NCBI GenBank assembly: GCA_041920215.1
Contig: JAYRSJ010000002.1
Coordinates: 203,417 to 267,416 of the forward strand
Reading direction: 5' to 3'
Length of the DNA: 64,000 nt
From: JAYRSJ01 sp041920215
GTDB lineage: Bacteria; Pseudomonadota; Gammaproteobacteria; Burkholderiales; Burkholderiaceae_C
Positions 26,292-37,113 of this stretch are shown here, in pieces (the first letter of the stretch is position 1; each line of letters opens with the position of its first letter). The translations under genes and the position numbers were made by a program. The notes beneath the pieces are model-generated. The model ran no database searches. It had not been told where the DNA came from and was given only the letters and a program-made list of their open reading frames with translations.

Positions 26292-28658
26292 ATGCGAGCG
26301 CTGGACCGCAAGCTGTGGCGCGATCTGCGCCTGCTGTGGAGCCAGGCGCTGACGATCGCGCTGGTGGTGGCCAGCGGCATGGGCGGCTTCCTGACCTGTC
26401 TGTCGGCGGTCGAGTCGCTGCAGCTGGCGCGCGAGCGCTTCTATGCCGAGGGGCACTTCGCCGATCTGTTCGCCAGCGTCAAGCGCGCGCCGACGGCGCT
26501 CTTGCCGCGCCTGCGCGAGACGCCCGGCGTGGCCGATGTGCAGCTGACGCTGGAGCAGCTGGTGCGGCTGGACCTGCCCGGCGTGATTGACCCGGTGCTG
26601 GGCCAGCTGATCGGCCTGGATGCGCGCGACCCGCCGCGGCTGAACCTGCCCTTCATCGCCAGCGGCCGGGCACTGAGCCCGCAGCCGCCCAGCGACGGCC
26701 GCATCGAGGTGCTGGTCTCGGCCGGCTTTGCCGATGCCCGCGGCCTGGTGCCCGGCAGCCGGCTGGCGGCCCTGATCAACGGCCGCCAGCGCGAGCTGCT
26801 GGTGGTGGGCACGGTGCTGAGCCCGGAATTCATCTTCGCCGGCCTGGGCGGCATGCCCGATCTGCGGGGCTTCGGCGTGCTGTGGCTGGACCGCGAGATC
26901 CTGGCCGGCGCCTACGATATGCGCGGCGCCTTCAACCGGGCCAGCGTCAAGCTGGCGCCCGGCGCCCGTGAGGCCGAGGTCAAGGCGGCGCTGGCGCCCT
27001 TGCTGCGCCCCTATGGCGGCCGCGAGATCCATGGCCGCGACGAGCAGAGCTCGCATGCGATGCTGGACAACGAGATCAACGAGATGCGGGTGCTGGGCAC
27101 GGTGCTGCCGGTGATCTTCCTGGGCGTGGCGGCCTTCCTGCTGAACGTGGTGCTGTCGCGCCTGGTCAATACCCAGCGCGAGCAGGTGGCGGCGCTGAAG
27201 GCGCTGGGCTATCCGAACCGCAGCATCGCGGCCCATTACCTGAAGCTGGTGCTGCTGATCGTCGGCGCGGGTCTGCTGCTGGGCCTGGCCCTGGGCAAGC
27301 AGCTGGGCCTGCTGCTGCTGGGCCTCTATGTGGACTTCTTCCGTTTCAAGACCTTTGTGCACGAGATGCCGGCCGGCCTGGTGCTTATCAGCGCCGGCGT
27401 CAGTCTGGCGATGGCGGTGCTGGGCACGCTCAGCGCGGTAGGCGCCACCGTGCGGCTGGCGCCGGCCGAGGCGATGCGGCCGGCGGCGCCGGGCCGCTAC
27501 CGCCGCGGTCTGCTGGAGCGCCTGCCGCTGATAGGCCGCAGCCTGGTGCTGCGCATGATCGCCCGCCAGCTCGAGCGCCGGCCCTGGCGCAGCCTGGCCG
27601 GTGTGATCGGGGTGGCGGTGGCGGTGGCCATCGTGGTGCTGGGCAACTTCTTTCGCGATGCGATCGACCATATCGTCGACGCCCAGTTCAATGTCAGCAT
27701 GCGCGGCGATCTGACGGTCTGGATGGCCGAGGCCCAGGGCGAGGCCACCCGCCATGAGCTGGCCCGGCTGCCGGGCGTGCTGGCGGTGGAGCCGGGCCGC
27801 GATGTGGCGGTGCGCTTCATCCACGGGCCGCGCAGCGAGCGCGGCAGCATCCAGGGACTGCCCGAGCAGCCCGAGCTGCGCCGCATCGTCGATGTGGACG
27901 GTCGCGCGGCCCGGCCCGGCGGCAGCGGCCTGCTGATGACCGACCGTCTGGCTGCCAAGCTGGGCCTGCGGGTCGGGGAGCTGGTGCAGGTGGAGCTGCT
28001 GGAGGGTCGACCGCGCCTGCTGGAGATTCCGCTGGAGGCCACGGTGCGCGAGATGATGGGGCTCAACGCCTATCTGGAGCGCCGCGCGCTCAACCGCCTG
28101 CTGGGCGAGGGCGATGTGGCCTCGCAGTTCGCACTGGCGCTGGAGCGTGGCAGCGAGCCGGCGTTGCTGCAGGCGCTCAAGCGCCTGCCCAAGGTGGTGG
28201 GCAGCTTCAGCAAGGCCACGCTGCTGCGCAATATGCAGGAGATCAGCGCGCGCAATGTGCGCATCATGAGCACCATACTGACCGCCTTTGCCAGCGTGAT
28301 CGCGGTGGGCGTGGTCTACAACAATGCCCGCATCGCGCTGGCCGAGCGCGCCTGGGAGCTGGCCTCGCTGCGGGTGCTGGGCTTCAGCCGCGCCGAGGTC
28401 TCGGCCCTGCTGCTGGGCGAGATGGCGCTGCTGATCGCGCTGGCCCTGCCGCTGGGCATGCTGCTGGGCTGGGGGCTGACCCATGGCCTGGTGGGGCTGA
28501 TGGCCTCGGACCAGTTCCTGTTCCCGGTGGTGATACAGCCGCGCACCTATGCCTGGGCCGCGCTGGCGGTGGTGCTGGCCGGCATGGGCAGCGCCCTGGT
28601 GGTGCGGCGGCGCATCGACCGCCTGGACATGGTGGCGGCGCTGAAAACAAGGGAGTGA
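26292..28658 (+). CDS. ABC transporter permease with two FtsX domains
   Basis: 788-residue inner-membrane protein. One N-terminal helix is followed by a large periplasmic domain (about residues 40-260), a first FtsX three-helix domain (~265-400), a second periplasmic region (~450-650) and a second FtsX domain (~660-785). Such duplicated permeases move lipoproteins, lipids or drugs rather than small nutrients. Partnered with the upstream ATPase and the downstream periplasmic adaptor, 7 bases on. Confidence 0.92.
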   Translation: MRALDRKLWRDLRLLWSQALTIALVVASGMGGFLTCLSAVESLQLARERFYAEGHFADLFASVKRAPTALLPRLRETPGVADVQLTLEQLVRLDLPGVIDPVLGQLIGLDARDPPRLNLPFIASGRALSPQPPSDGRIEVLVSAGFADARGLVPGSRLAALINGRQRELLVVGTVLSPEFIFAGLGGMPDLRGFGVLWLDREILAGAYDMRGAFNRASVKLAPGAREAEVKAALAPLLRPYGGREIHGRDEQSSHAMLDNEINEMRVLGTVLPVIFLGVAAFLLNVVLSRLVNTQREQVAALKALGYPNRSIAAHYLKLVLLIVGAGLLLGLALGKQLGLLLLGLYVDFFRFKTFVHEMPAGLVLISAGVSLAMAVLGTLSAVGATVRLAPAEAMRPAAPGRYRRGLLERLPLIGRSLVLRMIARQLERRPWRSLAGVIGVAVAVAIVVLGNFFRDAIDHIVDAQFNVSMRGDLTVWMAEAQGEATRHELARLPGVLAVEPGRDVAVRFIHGPRSERGSIQGLPEQPELRRIVDVDGRAARPGGSGLLMTDRLAAKLGLRVGELVQVELLEGRPRLLEIPLEATVREMMGLNAYLERRALNRLLGEGDVASQFALALERGSEPALLQALKRLPKVVGSFSKATLLRNMQEISARNVRIMSTILTAFASVIAVGVVYNNARIALAERAWELASLRVLGFSRAEVSALLLGEMALLIALALPLGMLLGWGLTHGLVGLMASDQFLFPVVIQPRTYAWAALAVVLAGMGSALVVRRRIDRLDMVAALKTRE

Positions 28659-28665
28659 ACAAGCG

Positions 28666-29862
28666 ATGCAGACGAGGAACAAATGGTGGCTGGCCGGCCT
28701 GCTGCTGGGCGGCGCGGCCCTGCTGGCCTGGGCCTTCGCGCCGCGGCCGGTGCTGGTGGAGCTGGCGCAGGCGAGCACCGGCCGCTTCGAGGCCGGCATC
28801 GAGGAGGACGGCAAGACCCGGGTCAGCGATCGCTATACCGTCAGCGCGCCGCTGGCCGGCCGCTGGCTGCGCCCCAGCCTGCGCGAGGGCGACGCGCTGC
28901 AGGCCGGTGCGGTGCTGGGCTGGATGCAGGCGGCCCCCAGCGGGCTGACCGACGCGCGCAGCCGTGCCCAGCTGGCCGCGCGCGCCGCGGCCGCGGCCGC
29001 CGGCGTGCAGGCCGCGCAGGCGCGCGAGCGCGGTGCGCAGACGGCGCTGGCCGAGGCCCGGCTGGCGGTTCAGCGCAACGATCAGCTGGCGGCCCAGGGC
29101 TTTGTGGCCGACAGTCAGCGCGACAGCGCCCGCCTGGCCCTGCAGCGCGCCGAGCAGCAGCAGCTCAGCAGCGCGGCGGAGTTGAGCGTGGCGCGCCAGG
29201 AGCTGGCCCAGGCGCGCGCCGCGCTGGACCTGGCCGGCGCCGAGAACAGCGCCGAGCGCCTCGCGCTGAAGGCGCCGATCGCCGGCCAGGTGCTGCGCAT
29301 CCATCAGGCCAGCGAGGCGGTGCTGGGCCTGGGCACGCCGCTGCTGGAGCTGGGCGATGTCAGCCGGCTGGAGGTGGTGGCCGAGCTGCTCAGCAGCGAT
29401 GCGCTGCAGCTGCGCCCCGGCCAGCCGGTGCGCATCGAGCGCTGGGGCGGGCCGGGCACGCTGGCGGGCCAGGTGCTGCGGGTGGAGCCGGGCGCCTTCA
29501 CCAAGGTCTCGGCCCTGGGTGTGGAGGAGCAGCGGGTGCGGGTGGTGGTGGGCTTCACCGGCACGCCCGAGCAGCGCGCCGGTCTGGGCGATGGCTACCG
29601 GGTGGTGCTGACCCTCGTCACCCGCAGCGCCGAGCAGGCCCTGCTGGTGCCGGTCAGCGCGGTCTTCCCCTGGCCGGGCGGCAAGGCCGGCCAGCATGGG
29701 GTCTACACGCTCAGCGGCGGCCGGGCCCGTCTGGTGCAGGTGCAGCTGGAGGCCCGCAATGCCAGCCAGGCCTGGCTGCGCAGCGGGCTCAAGCCCGGCG
29801 ACCCGGTGGTGGTCTACCCGCCCTTGACGCTGGCGGACGGGGTGCGAGCCAAGGCGCGCTGA
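28666..29862 (+). CDS. HlyD/RND-type periplasmic adaptor protein
   Basis: 398 residues. A single N-terminal membrane anchor (about residues 6-24) is followed by a barrel-sandwich half, a long Ala/Gln-rich coiled-coil hairpin (about 95-195), the second lipoyl half with LKAPIAGQVLRIHQ, and beta-barrel domains. It would bridge the FtsX-type permease to an outer-membrane channel; no TolC homologue is in the operon. The cargo is unknown. Confidence 0.9.
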   Translation: MQTRNKWWLAGLLLGGAALLAWAFAPRPVLVELAQASTGRFEAGIEEDGKTRVSDRYTVSAPLAGRWLRPSLREGDALQAGAVLGWMQAAPSGLTDARSRAQLAARAAAAAAGVQAAQARERGAQTALAEARLAVQRNDQLAAQGFVADSQRDSARLALQRAEQQQLSSAAELSVARQELAQARAALDLAGAENSAERLALKAPIAGQVLRIHQASEAVLGLGTPLLELGDVSRLEVVAELLSSDALQLRPGQPVRIERWGGPGTLAGQVLRVEPGAFTKVSALGVEEQRVRVVVGFTGTPEQRAGLGDGYRVVLTLVTRSAEQALLVPVSAVFPWPGGKAGQHGVYTLSGGRARLVQVQLEARNASQAWLRSGLKPGDPVVVYPPLTLADGVRAKAR

Positions 29863-29876
29863 GCCGGGACAGGCAC

Positions 29877-31526
29877 TCAGCGCACGAGCATCCTGACACC
29901 GGCATAGCCCATCAAGCGCAGCAGCACATAGCCAACGGCGGCCTCACCGGCATCCTCGCCGACGCTGACGATCTGCGCATGGCGCGGCAGACCGGCCCTG
30001 GACAGCAGGCTCCAGAGCTCATGCGCCGGCTTGGGCCGGCCACCGGCATCGAGCAGCTGCTCATAGGGCAGGTGCACGGTCTTGCCCGGCAGCGCGGGGC
30101 CGGGCGGCTGTGCGCCCAGGGCCAGATAGACCCGGGGCAGTCCCGGTCCGGCCGCTTCGGCACCGCGCAGCAGCACCTTGCGGGGCGCCGCCTGGTAGGC
30201 AAGCGGCGTGATCGTCGGGTCCAGCGCCGATTTCTTCGCGCCGACCCGTGTCGGCTCCTTGCTCAGACTCAGTCCGCGCAGGCCCCAGTCGTCGACCGAG
30301 TCCAGCAACAGTGAGACCTGGCGCTGGCCCAGTTGCTCCAGCAGTGCGAATACCAGGGCCGAGCGCTTGTTGAGCCCGCCCTCGGAGACGATCACCGCCT
30401 CATGCGCCGGGTCGACACCGGCCGGGCCCAGCAGCGCGGCCAGGCGTTCCGGGCGGGCCAGGTCTTGCTGGAAGCGTTCGGCCGGCAGGCTCAAGGCAAA
30501 TGGCAGATGGCCCAGCGCATAGGCCTCGGCCGGGCGCACATCGATGATGCTGATCGGGCTGTGGCTGAAGGTGCGCAGCATGGTGTTGCTGAAGCCGTTG
30601 AGCCAGTCGGCATCGCGCAGCAGGGCCGGGGCCGCATAGCTCCACAGCGGCAGGCCGCGCGGGTCCTCCAGCCATTCCCTCTGCGAGCCCTGGTAGAGCG
30701 CGACGCGCGGATAGCCGAGCAGGAACTTCAGCGCGAAATAGGGCACGCTGGCGGCCACGCCACCGCCGCAATAGCTGTAGACCTGCTGCTCGCGGCGCAC
30801 GCCCAGATGGGCCATCAAGGCCTCCAGCTCGGCGCGTGGCTTGAAGGTCTTGTCGGACCGGAAGAAATCGTCGGTCGGTGTCAGCAGCGCATGCGGCACA
30901 TGGCCGCCGCGGCTGAAGAACTTGGCGCCGCCGTAGTAGTAGGGCGGGTCCAGCGCCTCCAGCAGGGCATGGCCTTGGGGATCGCCCGCGCCTGCGAGGA
31001 ACTCGGGCAGGCGCGCACGGACCTCCTCGCGCAGTGCGCCCACCCGCAGATCGCCGGGCGGTGGGGCGGGCGTGGGCTCGCGGGTGACCGGGCCCTGGGC
31101 CGCCTGCCAGGCTGCCAGCCCGCCGTCCAGCAGACGCAGGCGCGCGGGATCCACGCCATGGCGGTAGAGCTCGTAGAAGATCCAGGGCGCCATCATCGCG
31201 CCGCCCTGGTCGTGGATCACGATCAGGCGTTCACCCTCGCTGAGACCCCAGCTGCGCAGCCGCGCCTGCATGCCGGCGGCGTCGAGCTCGCGCGAGCCGT
31301 AGCGATAGAAGTCCACGCTGATGGCCCCGGGTATGTGGCCGGCCGCATGCAGGGGGGTGGGCGAGGCGTCCAGCACCAGGGGCGGGGCGGGGCTGGCCAG
31401 GGCCTGGCGCAGCCAGGCGGCATCGACCAGGGGGCTGGCGGCGCGGGCCGCCAGTCCGGTGCCCAGCAGCAGTCCGACCATGGCGGGCAGGAGGCAACGC
31501 CGCAGGCTCAGCAGAAGTCGCATCAT
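29877..31526 (-). CDS. Secreted multi-domain rhodanese-like protein
   Basis: 549 residues with a signal peptide (mature start near AARAAS). At least three and probably four rhodanese modules follow. The first (~40-150) has an Asp-containing loop in place of the catalytic Cys. The second (~185-305) keeps the Cys in YSYCGGGVAAS. The third (~325-430) has VSEGGLNKRSA without Cys, and a shortened fourth (~460-549) has VSVGEDAGEAA. Thiosulfate or persulfide sulfurtransfer in the periplasm is plausible from the second module. ATG at 31526 has AAGGAG 8 bases upstream. Confidence 0.8.
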   Translation of the reverse strand: MMRLLLSLRRCLLPAMVGLLLGTGLAARAASPLVDAAWLRQALASPAPPLVLDASPTPLHAAGHIPGAISVDFYRYGSRELDAAGMQARLRSWGLSEGERLIVIHDQGGAMMAPWIFYELYRHGVDPARLRLLDGGLAAWQAAQGPVTREPTPAPPPGDLRVGALREEVRARLPEFLAGAGDPQGHALLEALDPPYYYGGAKFFSRGGHVPHALLTPTDDFFRSDKTFKPRAELEALMAHLGVRREQQVYSYCGGGVAASVPYFALKFLLGYPRVALYQGSQREWLEDPRGLPLWSYAAPALLRDADWLNGFSNTMLRTFSHSPISIIDVRPAEAYALGHLPFALSLPAERFQQDLARPERLAALLGPAGVDPAHEAVIVSEGGLNKRSALVFALLEQLGQRQVSLLLDSVDDWGLRGLSLSKEPTRVGAKKSALDPTITPLAYQAAPRKVLLRGAEAAGPGLPRVYLALGAQPPGPALPGKTVHLPYEQLLDAGGRPKPAHELWSLLSRAGLPRHAQIVSVGEDAGEAAVGYVLLRLMGYAGVRMLVR

Positions 31527-31659
31527 CGAAGGGCTCCTTGATTGGCAAGCCGGCACTATCGGTCTGCGCACCGCGGGCGGGCCAGGCCATGGCGACAGAC
31601 CGTCTGCCCGCGTGCACCAGCTGCGGCCGGCGCTGACAGTCCGCGCTTTCCCGGGGGGC

Positions 31660-32871
31660 TCAGAGGGGGTTCGCCAGCAGCAACTGGTTCAATGCCTTCA
31701 TCAGCGGGTAGGGGTAGTGATCGATGTCGTTGGAAGCGGTGAAGATGAAGAGCTGCTGCTCCGGGTAGTAGTCGAAGGTGGCGTAGGCGTAGCCGTTGGA
31801 GCCGCTGTGGGTGATTCTGAGGCTGCCGCCTCGGGTCTGGGCGAGCAGCCAGCCGTAGCCGTAGTAGGCAGTCCTCTCGGCGTTCTCTGCGATATGAGGT
31901 TTGAACATCTGGGTCCAGGAGCTCTGGCGCAGGATCTGGCCGCTGCTCATGGCCACCGACCAGGCATGCATGTCCTTCGCGGTAGACATGAAGCCGCCGG
32001 CCCCTTCGAACCAGCGCCGGCCGGGAGACTGCCGCAGGTGCTGCAAGGAATCGCCCACGCTGCGACTGCTGGCCTTGAGGCCCAGCCAGCGTTGCAGCCA
32101 GCTCGGATCGGCGCCGTAGTTGATGGCCAGCCGTGCCTGCGGCACGGCCAGCAAGCGGTAGCCGGTCTCGCTCAGTCCGGCGGGCAGCAGGATGTTGTGG
32201 CGGATGAAGCTCTCCCACTCCTGGCCGGAGACCCGCTCGATGATCTGTGCCAGCAGGCTGTAGCCGATGTTGGAATAGTGGTAGCGCTCGCCTGGCGCCG
32301 CAAGCAGCTTCTGCGCCAGGATCTCGGCGCTGAGCTGGCTGGCGTCGACCCGGTCATAGAGCTCGCGACCCGGCAGACCGGCTGGCAGGCCCGATGCATG
32401 GCTCAGCAAATGGTGCACGGTGATGGCCTGCTTGTCAGCGGGCACCTTCGGGAAGTAGCTGCCCAGCGGAGCGTCCAGGGACAGCTTGCCCTGCTCCACC
32501 AGCAGCATGATGGCGGTGGCAGTGAACTGTTTGGTCAGCGAGCCGATGTCGAATACCGTGTGCGCGTCGAAGGGGCGCTGGCTGTCCCGGTCCGACTGGC
32601 CGAAGCCGCGGTGATAGATGACCGAGCCGGCTCTGGCGATCAGGACCGTGCCCGAGAAGGCAGACTGTTGCAGCGTCTGCTGCCAGGCCTGAAGGGCCGC
32701 CGGGACGGGGCTCGTCGCCCGCGCCGGACCACAGGTCGCGATGTACAGGATCAGCGCCGCAATCAGGGTTGCGCAAAGTCCGAAACCGGGCCGTGCAGAA
32801 CGCGATGCTCGTGGATGGCGCCAGGGCATGGATTCGGAAACCTGCACAGCGGCGGGCAGGGGCAGGGTCAT
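31660..32871 (-). CDS. Serine hydrolase, class C beta-lactamase/penicillin-binding-like
   Basis: 403 residues. A basic N-terminus and hydrophobic segment (residues ~33-52) act as signal or anchor. Catalytic motifs are SLTK near residue 110 (Ser-xx-Lys), YSN (Tyr-x-Asn) near residue 200, and HSG near residue 350. Many family members are peptidases or esterases rather than antibiotic-degrading enzymes, so resistance should not be assumed. GGAG lies about 9 bases before the ATG. The 189-bp spacer between this gene and hutH shows no further feature. Confidence 0.9.
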   Translation of the reverse strand: MTLPLPAAVQVSESMPWRHPRASRSARPGFGLCATLIAALILYIATCGPARATSPVPAALQAWQQTLQQSAFSGTVLIARAGSVIYHRGFGQSDRDSQRPFDAHTVFDIGSLTKQFTATAIMLLVEQGKLSLDAPLGSYFPKVPADKQAITVHHLLSHASGLPAGLPGRELYDRVDASQLSAEILAQKLLAAPGERYHYSNIGYSLLAQIIERVSGQEWESFIRHNILLPAGLSETGYRLLAVPQARLAINYGADPSWLQRWLGLKASSRSVGDSLQHLRQSPGRRWFEGAGGFMSTAKDMHAWSVAMSSGQILRQSSWTQMFKPHIAENAERTAYYGYGWLLAQTRGGSLRITHSGSNGYAYATFDYYPEQQLFIFTASNDIDHYPYPLMKALNQLLLANPL

Positions 32872-33060
32872 GGATCGGCTCCGAGGGGGAAGGCCGCTAC
32901 TATCGCGACGCTGGCGCTTGCGTGCCAGCGCGGAATGACGGACCGTCGCCCGCCCGGCCTGGTCTGCAGCAAGCCGTGACGGACGGTGGCCAGCCCGGCT
33001 CAGTCGGCTCCAGGGCCGCGGCTGCCTAGGGGTTCTCGACCTGCTGCAGTTGGGCAGACA

Positions 33061-34605
33061 TCAGGGCAGCACGACGATGCTGCCCTCGCGCTGCACCAGC
33101 CTTGCCAGCTCGCCGGCAAACACCAGCTCGGTCGCACGCTCGATGTCCGGGGCCAGATAGTGGTCCTCGGGCATGGGCGGGCAGACCTTGCGCACCATCG
33201 CATGCACCTCTTCGAGCGCGCGCGAGCTCTTCAGCGGGCGCAGGAACTCGATGCCTTGCGCGGCCGCCAGCAGCTCGATGCCGATGATGTGGGCGGTGTT
33301 GTCCAGCATCGCGCCCAGGCGGCGCGCGCCGAAGGTGGCCATGCTCACATGGTCCTCCTGGTTGGCGCTGGTGGGCAGGCTGTCGACGCTGGCCGGGTGG
33401 GCCAGGCTCTTGTTCTCGCTGGCCAGCGCGGCGGCTGTCACATGCGCGATCATGAAGCCGGAGTTAAGCCCGGCGTTCTCGGTCAGGAAGGGCGGCAGGC
33501 GCGAGACGCTGGTGTCGATCAGCATCGCGATGCGGCGCTCGGCGATGGCGCCGACCTCGGCGATCGCGCAGGCCAGCGCATCGGCGGCCAGGGCCACCGG
33601 CTCGGCGTGGAAGTTGCCGCCGGACACCATATAGGCGCTGCCGTCCGCGTTGGCGAAGACCAGCGGGTTGTCGGTGACCGCATTCGCTTCGCGCAAGAGC
33701 ACATCGCGCACATAGCGTGCCTGGTCGAGGCAGGCGCCCATGACCTGGGGCTGGCAGCGCAGGCAGTAAGGGTCCTGGACCCGCTCGTCGCCCTCGCGGT
33801 GCGAGGCACGGATCTCGCTGCCGGCCAGGATCTGCCGGTAGGCCTGGGCGGCCTCGATCTGGCCGGGCTGGCCACGCACCGCATGGATGCGCGGATCGAA
33901 GGGGCCATCGCTGCCGCGCGCCGCATCCAGGCTCAGCGCGCCCGAGACGATGGCCGAGGCATAGACCTTCTCAAAACGCAGCAGGCCTTCCAGCGCCAGC
34001 GCGGTCGAGGTCTGGGTGCCGTTGATCAGGGCCAGGCCTTCCTTGGCCTGCAGCACCAGCGGTCGGACGCCGGCCTTTTCCAGCTCGGGGCCGGCAGGTT
34101 TGCGTTCTCCATCCACCAGCATCTCGCCCTCGCCCATCAGCGCCAGGGTCATATGCGACAGCGGCGCCAGATCGCCCGAGGCGCCGACCGAGCCTTGCGC
34201 CGGCACATAGGGCACGAGGCCGGCGTTGAAGGCGTCGAGCAGGCATTGCACGACCTCCTCGCGCACGCCGGAGAAGCCGCGCGCGAGGGACGCCGCCTTG
34301 GTGGCCAGCATCAGGCGCACGACGCTGGGCTGCAGCGGCGCGCCGACGCCGACGCAATGCGAACGGATCAGGTTGCGCTGCAGCGTGGCCAGCTCCTCCT
34401 TGCTGATGCGCTTGCTGGCCAGCTTGCCGAAGCCGGTGTTGACGCCGTAGACCGGCGCGTCGCCAGCGGCCGCGGCCTGCACCACGGCGGCGCTGCGGCG
34501 GATGGTTTCGGCGGCGCTGGCGTGCAGGCTCAGCGTCACCTGGCCGTTGCGGATGCTGCGCAGTTGTTCGAGGCTCAGTTCGCCCGGGGTGATTTCCAAG
34601 TTCAT
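33061..34605 (-). CDS. hutH: Histidine ammonia-lyase
   Basis: 514 residues. Deaminates L-histidine to urocanate, first step of histidine breakdown. The Ala-Ser-Gly triad that forms the MIO cofactor is in GSVGASGDLAPLSHM near residue 145, and further family blocks (YGVNTGFGKLA, QEDHVSM) are present. Length is standard. It begins 13 bases after hutU with AAAAGGAAAAG as ribosome site, so both form one minus-strand unit. Confidence 0.97.
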   Translation of the reverse strand: MNLEITPGELSLEQLRSIRNGQVTLSLHASAAETIRRSAAVVQAAAAGDAPVYGVNTGFGKLASKRISKEELATLQRNLIRSHCVGVGAPLQPSVVRLMLATKAASLARGFSGVREEVVQCLLDAFNAGLVPYVPAQGSVGASGDLAPLSHMTLALMGEGEMLVDGERKPAGPELEKAGVRPLVLQAKEGLALINGTQTSTALALEGLLRFEKVYASAIVSGALSLDAARGSDGPFDPRIHAVRGQPGQIEAAQAYRQILAGSEIRASHREGDERVQDPYCLRCQPQVMGACLDQARYVRDVLLREANAVTDNPLVFANADGSAYMVSGGNFHAEPVALAADALACAIAEVGAIAERRIAMLIDTSVSRLPPFLTENAGLNSGFMIAHVTAAALASENKSLAHPASVDSLPTSANQEDHVSMATFGARRLGAMLDNTAHIIGIELLAAAQGIEFLRPLKSSRALEEVHAMVRKVCPPMPEDHYLAPDIERATELVFAGELARLVQREGSIVVLP

Positions 34606-34618
34606 CGTCTTTTCCTTT

Positions 34619-36301
<1,683 letters not shown>

Positions 36302-36353
36302 GCTTGTCTCCGGGTCGGGAAGGAAGGTCATGGGACGAATGGAGCGGACTCTA

Positions 36354-36367
36354 GTTGTCTATACAAG
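36354..36367. promoter_or_regulatory. HutC-type operator between hutU and hutC
   Basis: The sequence GTTGTCTATACAAG is an imperfect dyad around TTGTCTATACAA, close to the known HutC-binding pattern (a TTGTATA-type half site facing its inverse). It lies midway in the divergent hutU/hutC spacer, so one bound HutC dimer could repress both units and hutC itself. Urocanate is the expected inducer. Confidence 0.7.
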
Positions 36368-36390
36368 TAAAGTCAACTACCATTCGGACC

Positions 36391-37113
36391 ATGGCACGCA
36401 AAGCACCGCTGGGACCCGAACCGCAGTACCTCAAGGTCAAGAACCATCTGCGCGATGGCATCGCCAGCGGCCGCTGGGTGGCCGGCGATCTGCTGCCCTC
36501 GGAAGCCGAGCTGGGCGCGCAGTTCGAGCTCAGCCGCATGACGGTCAACCGCGCGCTGCGCGAGCTGATGCAGGAGGGCATGATCGAGCGGGTGCAGGGC
36601 GTGGGCACCTTCGTGGCCCAGCTGCATCGCATCTCGTCGACGCTGACGGTGCGCGATGTGCATGAGGAAATCGCCGAGCGCGGCCACCGGCACGAGGCCC
36701 GGCTGCACCGGCTGGAGACCCTGGTGGCGACGGCCGAGCAGGCGGCGCTGCTGGGTTTGCAAGCGGGTGTAAAGCTGTTCCACTCGCTGATCGTGCATCT
36801 GGAGAATGGCGTCCCCATTCAATGCGAGGACCGTCTTGTGAACCCGGCTTGTGCGCCCGACTACCTGGGCCTGGACTTTGCCCATACCACCCCCACCCAC
36901 TATCTGCTGGAGGTGGCGCCGCTGTCCGAGGCCCGCTACACGATCGAATCGACCCTGCCCGGCGAGCTGGAGGCCAAGCTGCTGGGTATAGGCAAGCGCG
37001 AGCCCTGTCTGGTGGTCAAGCGCTGTACCTACAGCCGGGGTCAGGCCGTGACCTGGGTGCGGCTGACCCATCCGGGCAGTCGCTATCAGTTGCAAGGGGG
37101 ATTTCAGGCATGA
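36391..37113 (+). CDS. hutC: Histidine utilisation repressor (GntR/HutC family)
   Basis: 240 residues. The N-terminal winged helix (LPSEAELGAQFELSRMTVNRALREL) is followed by a UTRA effector domain (~95-235) that in the family binds urocanate. First gene of the rightward hut unit; its stop overlaps the hutD start (ATGA). ATG at 36391 chosen because the upstream in-frame codon lies within the operator. Confidence 0.95.
   Translation: MARKAPLGPEPQYLKVKNHLRDGIASGRWVAGDLLPSEAELGAQFELSRMTVNRALRELMQEGMIERVQGVGTFVAQLHRISSTLTVRDVHEEIAERGHRHEARLHRLETLVATAEQAALLGLQAGVKLFHSLIVHLENGVPIQCEDRLVNPACAPDYLGLDFAHTTPTHYLLEVAPLSEARYTIESTLPGELEAKLLGIGKREPCLVVKRCTYSRGQAVTWVRLTHPGSRYQLQGGFQA

Noticed and set aside
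31660..32871. Antibiotic-resistance beta-lactamase
   Set aside because: The Ser-xx-Lys, YSN and HSG motifs define the wider serine hydrolase superfamily. HSG in place of KTG and the lack of an AmpR-type neighbour argue against a dedicated AmpC.
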